Part shown: piece by piece, positions 1-12,603 of the stretch | How the letters are laid out: each line of letters begins with the position of its first letter | Position numbering within the stretch: the stretch's first letter is position 1 | Source: Aaosphaeria pasadenensis | Taxonomy: Eukaryota; Ascomycota; Dothideomycetes; Pleosporales | Length of the DNA stretch: 64,000 bases | Assembly: GCA_022813625.1 (NCBI GenBank) | Contig: JAKLMB010000035.1 | Location: 248,001-312,000, forward strand | Direction of reading: 5' to 3' | Notes under the pieces: generated by a model | Database searches by the model: none | What the model was told of the DNA's origin: nothing | Seen by the model: the letters and a program-made list of their open reading frames with translations, nothing else | Program-made: the position numbers and the translations under genes

Positions 1-2222
1 TTCTGCGCAGCCTGGTGAAGCGGCGAGGTGCCCTCCACTATCGCAAAGTGATAATGCAAATGCCGAGGAGGAGATCTTCGGATATGATATGACACCGCTG
101 ATCCTTTGACAAGTTCGTAAATAGGGTGTAAGATATCATGGAACTGGTGAGCCCTCTTGGAAAGCTTGCTCGCCCATGCGAGAACTTCTAGCGACTTTTC
201 CACCCACTCCAGGTTCTTAGAGGGGCTTTCGAGGGGTACAGAGCATAAAATCCTCTGTAAATCGTCGTAAAGGAGTATGCAACAGGAGAGGTACGCTTGA
301 AACCTGCGCGTTGTTAGCTTTAATAATTGCCTAGGCTAGGGACATCTTGCATGCAAAACCAGAAGTATTTCACGGCCATGCCTTCCATGTAGAATACATG
401 AAGTATTTCGGCAGCTTTTCCAGCAGACAATATCCCGTCCTCGATGCAATTAGTCGTGTCCTCTTGCGTTTCTTGTGTCATCGCGCCATGTTCCAGCCCT
501 GGGTCGATGAAGCTTGATAACACCCATCGGTACATCAACATCTTACCTCCAAACGAGAAAGAGTGAAGAGACAACATGTATACTCGTTCATTGGGATCAA
601 GTAATCGCGTTCTCAAATCGAGCCGCATTTGATCTGGTAAAGCCTGAATCCAGTCGTAGAAAAGACTTTGAATGCCCCTTGACCATGAAAGCGAAAAGCG
701 CGTGCTAAGTACCACGCGACATATGTGCATCATTATTTTGATCATGGCCAATACTTCTACCTGGATCCCAGAATTTTTGATGACATCGCTATCCCCAAAC
801 TTGTCAAGATTGTGGAAAGTAACTGCGTCATCTGTTTCGATTGTTGTTATGGACGATGTTACACGCAGCCAACTGAATGTTGTTAATGTTTTATATGCCG
901 AACGACCAAGAAAGTACCGACCCTCTGTAGAAAATCATTATTTGGCAGACCCTCCGCTTGTCGTTCCAGGTGCCGATGTCTAGATCCGGTCGACACTGCT
1001 CGCCGAATATTCCTTGACTACGAGCCAAGCCAAGCCCCAGCTCTGGAGAAAGTTAGTATGACATGGCTTGTAAAGTCCCCATTGTTAATGAAGCCAATAG
1101 AAGACTCCCAATGAAGCCTTCAGCAAGATGACACTCGTACCTATGTAAGCCAGGGCGGCAGTAGATTTGGTGATGATATTGCACATTCCCAGAAGAGCAC
1201 AAACTTTGATCGCCTGGAGAGGTGTTTGGTCTATGCAATCATCAAGTAATTGTTTGGCAGCATTGAAGAAATGACTATAGTCTGATGGAGAGACTGGACC
1301 CGGATAGAACCTTTCTCCAACTGCTGCAACGGCACACGTGGAACACAGTGTTGATAGGGATATGTCAGTACACTCGGGGCGAAAGGCATCGAGCAGACCA
1401 TTGACCTGTTCTTGGGAGTACACGTGAAAAGACGTAGCTGAGCATTGCAAGAATGTAGAGTATGACTGTCTGATGGTTTCTCTTTGTGCTCGGATTGATT
1501 CTGCTAACACTTTCGGCTTGGAGGTGTCGGAAACCATCATACGTTCGTGGGGGCCAATGATGCTCCGGATTGGAGGTATCATTGGAGGGCCAGTATGATT
1601 CTCATACGTAGGGTGTCCGATCGGGGGAAGCTTTGGCGCTGGGCCATGTCCCAACGGGAGCGTAATGAGATGTGACTTTTGATCGATTAGACCGGGCGCT
1701 GGCCGAGACGGCGGAGCAGCCTCTTCGGTCCTTTCCGGCGACACATCTTCGCGGGGTGTTGGTGATCGATTCGGTACGTTGGTCCCAATACCCAGCTGAT
1801 TCAACGATGCAACGATTGTCGATGGGTCTTCTCCTTCTCGTATCCTGGTGAAAAGAGTACGAGCATCGTCTTCAGATCCGTGTCGCAAATGGTGGAGCAG
1901 CTCTAGTGTGCTCCCAAGATCTCGTTGTAACTCCAGATTCTTCCTCTTTAGCGAAGGACGCTCCTGTCCTTCAGCATAATCATAATGACATGGTAACGAC
2001 TTCCCAACGCAAGCTCTGCAGGCTGGTCTAGTTCCATCGCACTGTCACGGTCGGTTATTATTATTTATGACGTCAAACCCTGGTACATACCTTGTATTTA
2101 CGTTGCTGACATGGTTTACACGCAATCTTGGTGACTTTGCGCTTCTGAGAACTAGTGGACCCCTCGGAGGTACTTTTCGCACCCGGTGGACAAGGCAAAA
2201 TGGGCCGTAGGGGAGGGCTCAT
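1..2222 (-). CDS. Zn2Cys6 fungal transcription factor, 3' end beyond window
   Basis: A fungal-specific nuclear regulator. Reading the minus strand, exons are 2222-2091, 2041-1141, 1042-922, 872 to about 360, and 303 to beyond base 1. The first intron falls inside the zinc cluster. Joined, the six cysteines are residues 35, 38, 45, 52, 55 and 62, the classical C-x2-C-x6-C-x6-C-x2-C-x6-C spacing, with a basic KRKVTK stretch before them. A proline-rich linker follows. Then comes the middle-homology region, recognisable by KSTAALAYIELGLGLARSQG across intron 2 and a YRGWL motif across intron 3. I chose the ATG at 2222 because it opens directly before the cluster. Two splice sites are weak. Intron 3 needs donor GTCGGT. 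The fourth intron (about 350/359 to 304) keeps frame only with a poor GT donor (GTTTTG) or a GC donor (GCAAGA). At least 650 residues are visible. The target is unknown. Confidence 0.85.
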
Positions 2223-4499
2223 CCTCGACGAGGTTAGGTGACGGGAGAGTCGAAAAGCGTCGGTGATGTAGAATGAGGATGATAAATGACTGGGCCGGGT
2301 AGATATTCCGCAGACGCCTATGGCGAGCAACCAGCGTGCGGTTCTCCCACTTGCTCGATTCACAGGGGAGGCGGAGCCCTGATTGATGAACCTATCGCTA
2401 GTTGGGAAAAATGCCACTAGTGACTGGGCTAAACCTATCCTGGCCAACGGTTGAGCGATACACCAATCAGAGATGCTCCCGGAGGACATTGAAGGATCGA
2501 TGGTACTTACCGTAAACTTTAAATTCCCCCTCTGATGCACATAACAGCTAAAATTCGTGTTCAAAATCCCTTTCCTCCATGGCATCCTAGGAGCCGACTC
2601 TTTATACGTTTTCAAGGAGCGGACGTCATTCACTTGGGAAAGCACAAGAAATCCCCCTGACCATCCTATGCATGGTTGCTTTGGAGGACTCTATGTACCA
2701 TCGAGGTATCTTTTGTCGTGGTTTGTGGAACATTGGGTAAGAAATCACTCCAAGCACATATACACGGCAGATGAAGAATAGCGAATCACGAGGGCAAGCA
2801 ATATGAACACCAGCCAATGCGATCAAGCAGCTCGGCTAAAGATCGAGCCGGTGCCGACAGTTTATGGCAAAGATCCTGGGCACCAGAGCAATCAGGTAGC
2901 ATGGCCGTCGACTTTGGGCAAAGGACTGGGGGGGAGGGGGGGGGGGGGGGGACACAGACAGAAGGAACAGGAGATAGCAATGTCATATTTACTTTACTAA
3001 GGGTACTATCAAAACTGCGACAAGCACTTTGGTATGTAATTGTGCCGAAAAACTAATGGCCTGAGTCAGAAACTATGTGTTAGTGCTTGTTACTGATTCG
3101 ATGTCTTCGACCTGAAATATTGGGCAGAGAGAAGCAAAGCAAACATCCATTCGGATCTATTTCAGCGGCCGAAGTGCCGGAAAGATCCAGTTTTCCCTTG
3201 TTGCGTCACCTGAGAACAGCAGGACTGGAAGCCTAGACCGCTGATCTGGCGGATTCGCGATAATCCAGAAAGTTTAATTCCTATTGAAATGATCAGAATG
3301 CGATAGAGTTACTCCGTACTCCGTACATCACTCGGCAATAATGCGGTCCCAGGTGCAATCGACAGCTCACTGGAAGTCGCCATAATTGATAATGCCCGGT
3401 GGCATTATACGATCCTTTAACGGTACCCGTTGAGAGGTCGCAACGGCTTTGTGGCTGCTTGTATGTCCCGCACTAAGCGAGATCGAGCCGACCTGCACGT
3501 CGAGTGTCGTATCGAGGTCGATTGTCCTTTTATCGTATCATTATGCATGTGGCCCGGTATCTGGGAACCCCCCACGATGGATTGAAGATATTGGGCTATT
3601 CTCCGAACCTGTACGACATGCTTCTGCGCAAAGGTTTCCATTTGCGTCCTTGATCTTTGGTGTCTGCTCGTATCCCAGGATTGTAGCCGCCCGGGAAGAA
3701 TGGGCACGGTGAGGGGAAGAGTCATTTCCCGGATGACACTCCCGTAGCAAATGGAAGTATTTGTAAGATTTGCGGGTAATTCCGTTCTCTAGGTAACTCA
3801 AGATCAAAAGCAAGGCATGTCCGAGGCACAGCCTTTGTAGGCAAAGATTACTAATCCATAACTCTCACTCACGGGTAGTGGTGTGGTGTAGATATTCAAA
3901 CATGATGCAAGGAAATCGGTGGCTGCGGGGCATGTTTAGCTCAGGGCAAAAGGAACGAGCGATACCAGCGCAATCGAGCCTCTATTGCGGGCCGTTCCGC
4001 GTCTCTACAGGGTTCAGGCTGGGTCACACTCTTCGGTTCGATTCAATTGGAATTTGATGGGAATCTGTGATGTACGGGTTATCCACACTGCTAACCATAG
4101 CCCAAACGATTGAATAGATGCTCTAAAGCCTCATCGTGCACACTATGTTGACTATGTGAATACATTTTTATGATTGTTTCCGTACTGCTTCTTTGTCACT
4201 AATAGCCTAAGACTTTTGAGAATCTAGGCCATCCTTTGTGGGACACAGTTACCTAGTAATCGTAAATTATACAACACTCTAGATGTATCGCGTGCAACAA
4301 GTACGCATCTCACTAGATGTCGCATTGTAGAGATACAAGGCAGATGATGCCTTTATATCTGCTCAACCTACACCCATAGCAATCATATGTCCATATAAAA
4401 TAATGTCTTTCTCCTCCATCCAATTTGCTAGATCCTCTGTTTATCTTTCCTTTAGCCGCACGTTATCTGAGAACCTTCTTGCATATTATCCCGATCGCT
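2223..4499. other. Intergenic stretch without a supported gene
   Basis: Holds the promoter of the regulator at 1-2222 and the 3' flank of the gene at 4500-4922. Short open frames on both strands around 2560-2830 and 3420-3810 show no recognisable domain or consistent splicing. A G-rich run lies at 2928-2951. A TTTAGCTCAG string near 3940 and a GGTTCGATTC string near 4034 resemble tRNA boxes but do not fold as a tRNA. Confidence 0.5.
2928..2951. repeat. Poly-G tract
   Basis: A 24-base purine run, all G except one A. It is a simple-sequence tract likely to vary in length between isolates. No gene covers it. Confidence 0.9.
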
Positions 4500-4922
4500 T
4501 TACGAACGAAGTGGTGGGGGATCAATCCATGAAGCCTTCAACCTGAGACCATCCCCATCAAATGCATCAACATGAAAATTGGAACTAAAAACGTATTCAC
4601 ACAACAATACACGAAAGACTACATGGAGTTGAACTGTGTAGGGGTTCCCTTTGACACAGACATCTCTGAGGAAGGCCTTTGGTCTGACCCCAACGTAGTC
4701 TACATTTGTGCTGCAAATCCCAGGGCATACAGAGGTATCGAGGTTGCAAGGTAGCATCCCCAAGGCCTCTATACACGAGGAATTGCGATGACTACGAGAT
4801 TCGACGCAGCCCTTGTAGTGGTGATGTATTGCTGGTACGGTGGTTCCCGACACGACGGCGATGACCATACTGGAAGCCAGCAGTGCCAGCATAGCTCTAA
4901 ATTTATTGTCTCCCCCTTCCAT
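4500..4922 (-). CDS. Small cysteine-rich secreted protein (effector-like)
   Basis: A 140-residue open frame starting at the ATG 4922. A hydrophobic signal-peptide-like segment covers about residues 10-26 (MLALLASSMVIAVVSG), with a second in-frame Met at residue 11 that would give a cleaner signal. The following region has six closely spaced cysteines (GC, SC, PC, VC, IC, VC) and then one more in the C-terminal third. Small size, predicted secretion and cysteine density are the usual profile of fungal secreted effector candidates or adhesive cell-wall peptides. I recognise no named family. The C-terminal third is less convincing: a GTATTG donor and a TCTCAG acceptor near 4545-4580 could remove part of it, leaving an even set of six cysteines. 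The gene stands alone, with more than 2 kb of gene-poor DNA on each side. Confidence 0.5.
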   Translation of the reverse strand: MEGGDNKFRAMLALLASSMVIAVVSGTTVPAIHHHYKGCVESRSHRNSSCIEALGMLPCNLDTSVCPGICSTNVDYVGVRPKAFLRDVCVKGNPYTVQLHVVFRVLLCEYVFSSNFHVDAFDGDGLRLKASWIDPPPLRS

Positions 4923-7379
4923 ATTTCCATTTGTATCCTAAGACGCGTGTACGAAAGTATTGGACTCGATACACAATAGATTTTGCATAGTGTTGTGACG
5001 TAGGACGCGACTTAGGGACGAGACGGAGGAGAAGTTGTGATGATGCGTTCGAAGTTTCTGCTAAATGATGGCTTTTGAGTAGAAAGTGTTACGATTTTGA
5101 ACAAACACGATGTCTTCATATGATTATGGGGAGTTTGCTACCAATGGTCCATCGCAGGGGAGACTCGATTGTCCCTTCACTGGCTGTGCCTCTTTGGTCG
5201 TAGCCAGTCAAGACGTCGTATTGTAACGGAGTGAAAGGGTATAGAGCAGTGTTCAAAGTGACAATGGCACGGAATCAACAGCATCAATGATTTGTGCTTC
5301 TGATATCAAAGTACAGGTGAGGCACTGAAGGCCAGAGGTCGAGTTTGCGACCACCCTCTAGCACCAGAGAATACGAGATATGTCTTGGCATATAATGGAG
5401 AAACCGTTGACCTAACCCATGTACTTACATCCACCGATAAACGAGAACATAAACCCGACACCTGAAGGTTGCCACTGCTTTCCCCCGACGTCTCCATTGT
5501 TTTTGTGTTCTTCAAACAAATCAATCGCGAATTTAAAGATACTCTGCCACAACTCTCCAAGTATAGCGTTGATCGATCCCCGAATCCAATGGCTTACCTG
5601 ACAACGACTATGGGGTCAACCCTAACGCGTCCAGCCGGATTCATACCTGTTCATCATCCATATGAACATGGCTTTGTGTGGCCCATACTGTTATCAGACC
5701 TTTGATCATACCGACAAGTCGTGGTGATTGCTACTTCCTGTCTTCAGACGGCAAATCGGCCCTTTTACGAACCGTACAGTTGGGACTGGTAGTCGGAGCG
5801 GAACAACTTCAAGATGCTCCGGATATAGTCCACCGGGTTGGAACAAAGATGCAGGAACCGGGAAGGGTCTTATGATTTTTCTGTCGGTCCATGGGCATGG
5901 CTTTGACAGTCAACCGAGAAGGCGCGTACACGAGAGCATTAGCATGTCATTGATCGCAATCAAGGCATCCCATCCTAGATCGATCTAGGAGATTAATCCT
6001 CGCTAAGGACACTACTTGCACATTGCTTTACATACTTTAATGCAATCCCGATTGTCTTAGACCCTGAGTGGTTCGAGAACAACAACGGTAATCATTTGGA
6101 AACAGAAAACCGCCGCACCTAGCAACTACTAAAGCCACCGAGGCCGCGCACACTTCCTCTATCGGGCGAGCGACAATAACGCTTCCATACGCGAAGGGAT
6201 CAGAGATCGCAACCTCGCAATCAAGCCAAATAATGAGGAATACTGGGCATAAATGGAATACTACAAGCCACCGACACATTCATCAAGCCAAGGAATCACT
6301 GAAACGTCAATCATAATCGATCGAGCAAAGAGAGATGAGATCTTTGAGGCACATCAAAGACAACCCAGAGCGGCACATTATCATTGCGGCACACAAAGGA
6401 TCTCGTGAGCAGATACTTCGTTGGGATATATGAACGAATATCATTTCGCGCAAAGCCAGTAACATCCGAATACTTCCAGACCGGGGGCGAGAATTCACCA
6501 AGGACGGACTGCCAAGAGATGGAAGAAATCGTGCGACTCCAGCTAGAATTTATTTTTCCTATTGAATTGTCCAAGAGTTGGCTTGAGATTATTGTCATCG
6601 GATGGTGATGATTCGATCAAAAACAGTGGCTCGAATGTTTTTGATATTGAGCTCACAAGCACGTATTTTGTGGTTTTGAGCACGTCATCTGCAGCCAAGT
6701 CCGCCGGCCAGTCAACCCACAGACTAAACACGATCTTAGATGGACAGCAATTCTTAGACATTCACAACTCGCCAACGTCTACCAAAACACCCTGGACAGA
6801 AAAGAATCGCGTAGTTTTTAACATCTGGCGAATATACGAGAGATACAACGTCCCATATATAGCTGCATCTACAACTATCGCTAAACGGGTCAAGCTACTC
6901 CACGCGCAGTAGGACAAGCAACCTTAAAGCAACGTCTTATTGTCCAAGTCTTCTGGTCCGCGCGTTGATGTCTTGGTCAACGCCAGACAAGTCTTACAGG
7001 CTGTTCCCAAGACATCCTCGCCGTGAATCTGGCCGGCACCAATAGGTTGGCCAAGCAAAGGAGAGCTCAGCCTCCAGTATCTATCCATTCAACTTGTACC
7101 TCTGACGTTCTTTCAGCCTTTGCCATGGCTTCACCCGATGGACCAAGGCGACAACAGGCGAGGACCAAGAGGTCAAGACGAACAAGACATCCAGACCATT
7201 TTGCATATGAATGTCACAATGTCTGACTTGGCGAGCCATGTAATTACTTATAAGCATGGGGTCTCAGTCGACCATGAGAGATCTGTAGGAGTGGACACGA
7301 CTATTGTCCTCATCAATCAGCACTTCCTCTACCTGCAGAAAAATCACTCTTGGCCAAAGTTTGGTACCTTTCAACCACA
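4923..7379. other. Gene-poor stretch with unresolved open frames
   Basis: No recognisable protein family. The plus strand has coding-like pieces: an in-frame spliced pair 6253-6404 plus 6460-6565 (GTGAGC donor, CAG acceptor, 85 residues) and an open frame reaching 6912. They may be a small unknown gene or a decayed one; see findings. The last 150 bases before 7380 should hold the promoter of the MFS permease. Confidence 0.4.
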
Positions 7380-9080
7380 ATGGGTCTCGACCTGAAGAAC
7401 GAGGATGGCCAGTATCATGACCCATCCAGGGTAGATGAGGAAGCCATCGACTATACCCGCGACTGGACGGTCGAGGAGGAGAGGAGAGCAAAGTGGAAGT
7501 ACGAATCCAACAGGGAGACAGACCTCGAGAAATGTATCTGATTGTAGAATCTAGGTTGGATCTTACCATCATGCCAATTCTTACCCTTGGCTTCTTCTGC
7601 CTTCGTCAGTAACCCGAGTTGTGCAATGTCATTTCACCACGCTGACCGTCGCAGAGCTCGACCGTGGTAACATTGCCAATGCTATCACTGACAAATTCAT
7701 GGAAGATGTTGGTATCAACCAGGATCAGTTCAACGTCGGTCAACAAATGCTTTCCCTGGGCATCGTGCTCTTCGAAATCCCTTCCAACATGGTCCTTTAT
7801 CGTGTCGGTCCTGGCAAATGGCTCACTCTCCAGCTCTTCCTCTTCGGTACCGTCAGTACCTTCCAGGCTTTCCAGACTAATTACGCATCATTCATCGCAA
7901 CACGTTTTCTCCTTGGCATCACTGAATCGGGCTTTATCCCTGGCGGTCTTTGGACCCTTTCGACCTGGTACACCAGAAGGGAAACCGCAAAGCGTGTCAT
8001 GATATTCTACTTTGGCAACCAGTTTGGTCAAGCATCAGCGAAGCTACTCGCTTATGGTATCTTGCACATGCGTGGTGTGGCAGGCCGTCCTGGCTGGTTT
8101 TGGCTCTTCATCCTCATGGGCGGCTTCACGATCGCCAGTGGTTTCGTCTTCGGCTTCTTCCTACCAGACTCCTTCAAGAACCCGCATCCTACTTTCGCCC
8201 CGAAGTTCAGAATCTTTACCGAGCGTGAAGTTCGCATCCTGCGAGCCCGTGTCCACTTGGATGACCCTGCCAAGAGCAAGAAGAAGAAAAAGATTGGCCT
8301 CGATGCTTTCAAGAAAGCCTTTACCAACTGGCGTCTGTGGGCACATTTCTTCATTACCCTGTGCAACAACGGACCCCAGCGTGCTTTCGACACTTATGCA
8401 CCATCTATTGTGACTTCCTTCGGCTTCGGTGCACTTCGCAGTAACGCCATGGCTGCCGTTGGTCTGTTCCTCCAGATTCCCGTCTCTTATTCCTTCAGTT
8501 GGGTGTCGGATCACTACAACCGTCGTGGTGAGACTGTGATTGTTGGTTTCACATGCCATCTCCTTGGATATATCTTCAACCGAATTTTCACGGAGCTTAG
8601 CAGCCGCAATGTTCGCTACTTTGGTGTCGTCTGGACGCAGACCTTTGGTACATTTTCGCATCCGCTCAACATCACCTGGATGTCCCTTACTTGTACCGAC
8701 TCTGAAGAAAGAGCTCTCGCCATGGCTATGGTGATCATGGTACGTCTTGAACTGAACCATACATCTCATACACACATACTGACCTACAACAGGGAGCAAA
8801 CATTGCTGGTATCTACGGCGCACAGATCTTCCGTCGTGACGATCGTCCCCGCTACCGCCGTGGTTTTGGTGTCGCCATCGGCGTCCTCGCTGCTGGTCTT
8901 ACTATTGCCACTATCCGCTATGTCGACGACCGCATCAGAAAGCGCCGCGAGGCTAAGCAACTCCAGAGTGTTTCGTCCGCCGATGAGAGCAATTCGAAGG
9001 TCGTCGTGGTTCCCAGTGCCGACCAGCCTGCTCCCGTAGTTCTCGACAGTGGCAGACGACTTTCGGCCTCAGGTGCTTGA
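7380..9080 (+). CDS. MFS permease, Dal5/anion:cation symporter type
   Basis: A plasma-membrane transporter of the major facilitator superfamily. Exons are 7380-7498, 7555-7604, 7655-8739 and 8793-9080, giving 513 residues. The start MGLDLKNEDGQYHDPSRVDE opens a cytosolic tail. The first membrane segment (DLTIMPILTLGFFCLQLDRGNIANA) is assembled over two introns around the 50-base exon 2. LDRGNIANA and the later ATRFLLGITESGFIPGG and NQFGQ signatures are those of the allantoate/nicotinate/pantothenate permease group (Dal5, Tna1, Liz1). Members carry small organic anions such as ureido acids, vitamins or phenolic acids, and sequence alone does not settle the substrate. About twelve hydrophobic segments, a central basic loop (KSKKKKKIG) and a hydrophilic C-terminal tail are visible. 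No catabolic partner lies next to it; the neighbour on the other side is the convergent glucosyltransferase gene. Confidence 0.9.
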
Positions 9081-9316
9081 TCCGTCCCGTCGTTTCTGAA
9101 TTCACAGTCTCGACCTTTTTCGGACTGTTTTGATTGAAGAGGCCAGGTTATAAATTGTAATACTGGTATTGCGCGCGATGAGGAGCACATACAGTGATGG
9201 TCATCAATACAGTCACTACATTGGCGACTTGGACGGAGTTGTTGTGAACTACATCCCCTATATAATACATTCGTGAAATGGAAAACAAAAGTTCGTTTCT
9301 CATCAAAGGTTTCTCA

Positions 9317-12058
9317 TCAACTTTGACTTGAAATTCCGCTCTTAATACTCCTATTTCCTTGCGCCAGTCCCTCTTGTCTCAATCTTTCAAATCTCTCCAA
9401 CACCACCCTGGGATCCATACTGTTCCTCTTTTGGTCCACCAACCACTGTCCTTCCTCCAATCTCTTCACCTTGATCCTTTTCCTCGTCCCACTCTTCGCC
9501 GCATGCCTTATACTCTTACAAATCCCCTGACCCGGATACGCCACAAGTCCAATCCCCGCACTCGCAACCTTACTCCCAAACCCCAACAGCCCCTTCCCCA
9601 CCCCCTTCGCAACACCCGCTGCCCCCTCCGCCTTCCCATCCTCATACGGCCTCTTCCACAAATCGCTCACCCCATCCACAATCCCATGCGCGAAATTCTT
9701 TCCCGCGACCCCGAACCCCGAACTCCAATCCTTCACCTCCCCGTGATCCTTAACCTCCTCGCCGTACAGCCTCGGCACCGCCCGGAAGCCCTCCGCCGCA
9801 GCGAACGGAATGTCCACGCAAGACCCCTTGAACACGTGCATGTTGAATCTCCCGATGTTCTTCGCGGACGCGAGCGCCATGCGCCCTGCGGTCGCCGCGC
9901 CGGATGACGAGCTATCGGAGCCGTGGCCCTTGGACCGGTTGAGCTCGGCGATGGGGTCGATGATGATGCCGGTGGATGAGGTCGCGAGGTTGGAGACCCA
10001 GGATACACCGGCGGAAGTGGTGCTCGTTATTGGGTCCCATCGTTGGTTCGTTATGTAGATGGGGTGGGTTTCGTGCCTGGAGAGGGGGTCAGTGCCTGGC
10101 GAAGTGAGTTGGGTGTGAGTTACGTACAGTGATATATCTCTTGCGTCTATGATCGCACTTTCTATGAGGATTTGCGCTGCTTGCTTAGACAGTCTGATCG
10201 AGGCGTGTTTGTAGAGCCATGATGCTGGCTGATCGGGTAGGATGTCGCACTGTAGTCTTTCGAGAGGCAGATTGGCGTGGAAGGATTGCACGGCTGCTTT
10301 CACGCCGTCTTCGCTCGCCATCTGGGATGCGATGTTCTGCGCTGCGGATGTCGCCTCCGGTGTTAGACAGTAGGATATTGCTTCCGCGAGGTTTGAAGCT
10401 GTGAGGGATTTGTGAGGGATTGGATGAGGGCCTGCGCCGGCGGCTGCTATCATCTCGCCCCAGAATGGTTGACTGCTCATTTTGTTAGTTGAGTCCCATC
10501 ATAAGTAACAATAAAATGGGGTGTCCGTACTCTCCGAAGAAGGGGACCACGACAGTCGGACATCCATTTCGCAGCCCACATGCTGCAGTCCCTGCGCCGC
10601 CGTGATGAACGACTGCAGCAACATTTTGGAATAACCATTCGTGAGGGCAATCGCCTATGAAGAGGATGTCACCATGCTCCTCGGGCATGCCTTCGCCTAG
10701 ATTACTCCATCCTCTTGAAACGATTGCTCTGACACCGCCACACATCCTTACTGCCTCGAGAATAAGCGATGTCATCTTCGCCGGATCTTCGATGACAATG
10801 CTACCGAAGCCAATGTACACCGGTGGTGGGCCTGCCTGGATGAACTTGTCGATTATGGGCGGTGGGGTGTAAGATGGTGGATCCCGAAAGAAGAATCCAC
10901 AGACATCTAATTTGGCATGTTAATCCATCAATTTGAATTCAAAATGGGAGCTCACTTACCAATATGTTCTGCCCAGTCGAGTGGCTTCGGTACCAACGCG
11001 GGAGACCAGCAGTATGTGAAAGGCACCTTGAGCGCCTCCGCCAGCACAGGGCCCATAGTATTTGGTACCGGCTCCAAATCCAAAGTGTACCTCCACTTAT
11101 TGATGAGATCGCCCAAACTACCCATCTATTAGTCTTCCTAATTTCGACACAATCTTGATAACACAACATACCCCTGCCAAGTCATCCACTCCACAACCCC
11201 ATAACTAACATAATTGATCACCGCGGGATCGATCTCCCCAACCTTGAAATTCGCCAACGGATGTGGAAACACCCTCGTGCAACTCCACGGCATCGTGAAC
11301 ATCAAATGTAGCGGCACGCCCAGCGCCTGCGCACAGTGCACATGCGCGAAGCTGGGCGGATTCGCAATGATAGCGTCCGCGACGAACGGCCTTCCCGTCT
11401 TCGCATCGCCCTCCACACAAGACTTCCAGCACCCGGACAGCAGCTCGCCGATCATCGTGCGTTTCTTCTGGATGTCGCCTTCGCGGAGACTCTTCATGCT
11501 AGGGATGAGGCCTGGGTTCTTCACCATGTAGGCCATTAGTTCCTTGGGGTCGCCGCCAATCGGGTAGAATTCGAGTCCCGATTCCACCACGAACGATTCG
11601 AAGACGTCGTGGGTTGCGAGACGCACGCGGTGGCCGTGTTTCTGGAGTTCTTGCCCGAGTGCGATGAAGGGTTGCACGTCGCCTCTGCTGCCGACGACTT
11701 GGATTACGATGTCGAGGCGCACGTTTAGTCGTCCTGATGTTGTGAAGCGGCGGCTTGGGTCGTGTGGTTGCTTTGAGGCCTTGGGGACGAGCTTGATGAG
11801 TGACTTCGTCAAGTGTGAGTCTATGTCGATGTGGATGCGGCCATCGTCTGGAAATAGTCAGCGGCGCTGCCCGAATTGGGAAACGATTGAGGGCAAGTAT
11901 ATACTCGTTGTTCCTGTGTTTCCAGGCTGGGGTATTGACACTGAGGGAGCTTCTAATTCATATACGGGTGGTGCTTCGTCGTTGTGCACTGCATCTTCGT
12001 GGTTCTGCCATCCTTGCGCCTGGGTATACTTCGAGTCCTCATCATTTGGTCGGCCCAT
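9317..12058 (-). CDS. UDP-glucose:sterol glucosyltransferase-like protein (GT1/GT28)
   Basis: Probably transfers glucose from UDP-glucose to a sterol or other lipid at a membrane surface. Minus-strand exons are 12058-11905, 11847-11172, 11117-10960, 10906-10531, 10472-10128 and 10076-9317, giving 822 residues with every junction in frame. After an acidic N-terminus comes the GT28-type domain (DIVIQVVGSRGDVQPFIALG, about residues 95-115). The nucleotide-binding half carries VYIGFGS, the HHGGAGTAACGLRNGCP donor-site motif and PFFGDQPFWGE, the last spliced across an intron. These are the signatures of the sterol 3-beta-glucosyltransferase family (yeast Atg26, plant UGT80). No PH or GRAM domain precedes it, so it belongs to the shorter fungal paralogues rather than Atg26 itself. 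The last 250 residues contain glycine-rich hydrophobic stretches (GVAKGVGKGLLGFGSKVASA) and a basic tail that may bind membranes. A TATATAA box lies about 80 bases upstream. Confidence 0.9.
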
Positions 12059-12603
12059 GTTCTCGATTTCTATTTGCAGCTTGATTCAAAGGAATGTAGT
12101 AAGGAAAATGAAGAATTCTGAGCGACTCCATTATCCTTATATAAAGCACCGTAAGTGCGCCACAGGCCTACATGTGCCACTCCCAACATTCACACTAGAG
12201 AAAGCTTCGTTCAAGTTCATCTAGTTGCCGTTTTGGCGGTGTTTGACGCTGGACTAGGAGCGTCGTAATGGGAATACGGCGTATTTGGATACGCTGGCGG
12301 CCCGATTGCGTTTAGCGCTAGAGAACTTTACTTTTTAAGGTACACGACCTGGAACTAGAAAGCCACACTCGGAGAGAGCCGATGTTCTAGTGTTTTGAAC
12401 AATAGGATTGATTAAGAATCGGAGATTTAAATCACCTTGCTTATGTGGCTGTGACGATGCATATGTATCCCTGTTGAAGCTATTGGTAATTCACGAATCT
12501 CAATTGGAGCCAGCACACGGAGCTCTTGGGAATGGTCATCTGATTTGGAGTCTATATTCTATCGATTCATAAATCGTCTACTATGTCTATCATACATAAT
12601 CGC
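12059..12603. other. Intergenic: glucosyltransferase promoter and amidase 3' flank
   Basis: Contains the promoter of the minus-strand glucosyltransferase gene and the downstream flank of the amidase gene. Apart from the TATA-like box at 12137-12143, I see nothing else. Confidence 0.6.
12137..12143 (-). promoter_or_regulatory. TATA-like box of the glucosyltransferase gene
   Basis: The minus-strand sequence TATATAA lies about 80 bases before the ATG at 12058, a usual TATA position in filamentous fungi. Confidence 0.5.

Noticed and set aside
2557..3056. Several short overlapping frames on both strands near the poly-G tract
   Set aside because: Mutually overlapping and without features; the Gly-rich peptides simply read the G run.
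3925..4045. tRNA-like boxes TTTAGCTCAG and GGTTCGATTC
   Set aside because: Spacing is too large without a plausible intron, and the T-arm and acceptor stems do not pair.
9359..10404. Long plus-strand open frames across the glucosyltransferase gene
   Set aside because: Antisense shadows of exons 5 and 6 of a well-supported gene; no domain of their own.
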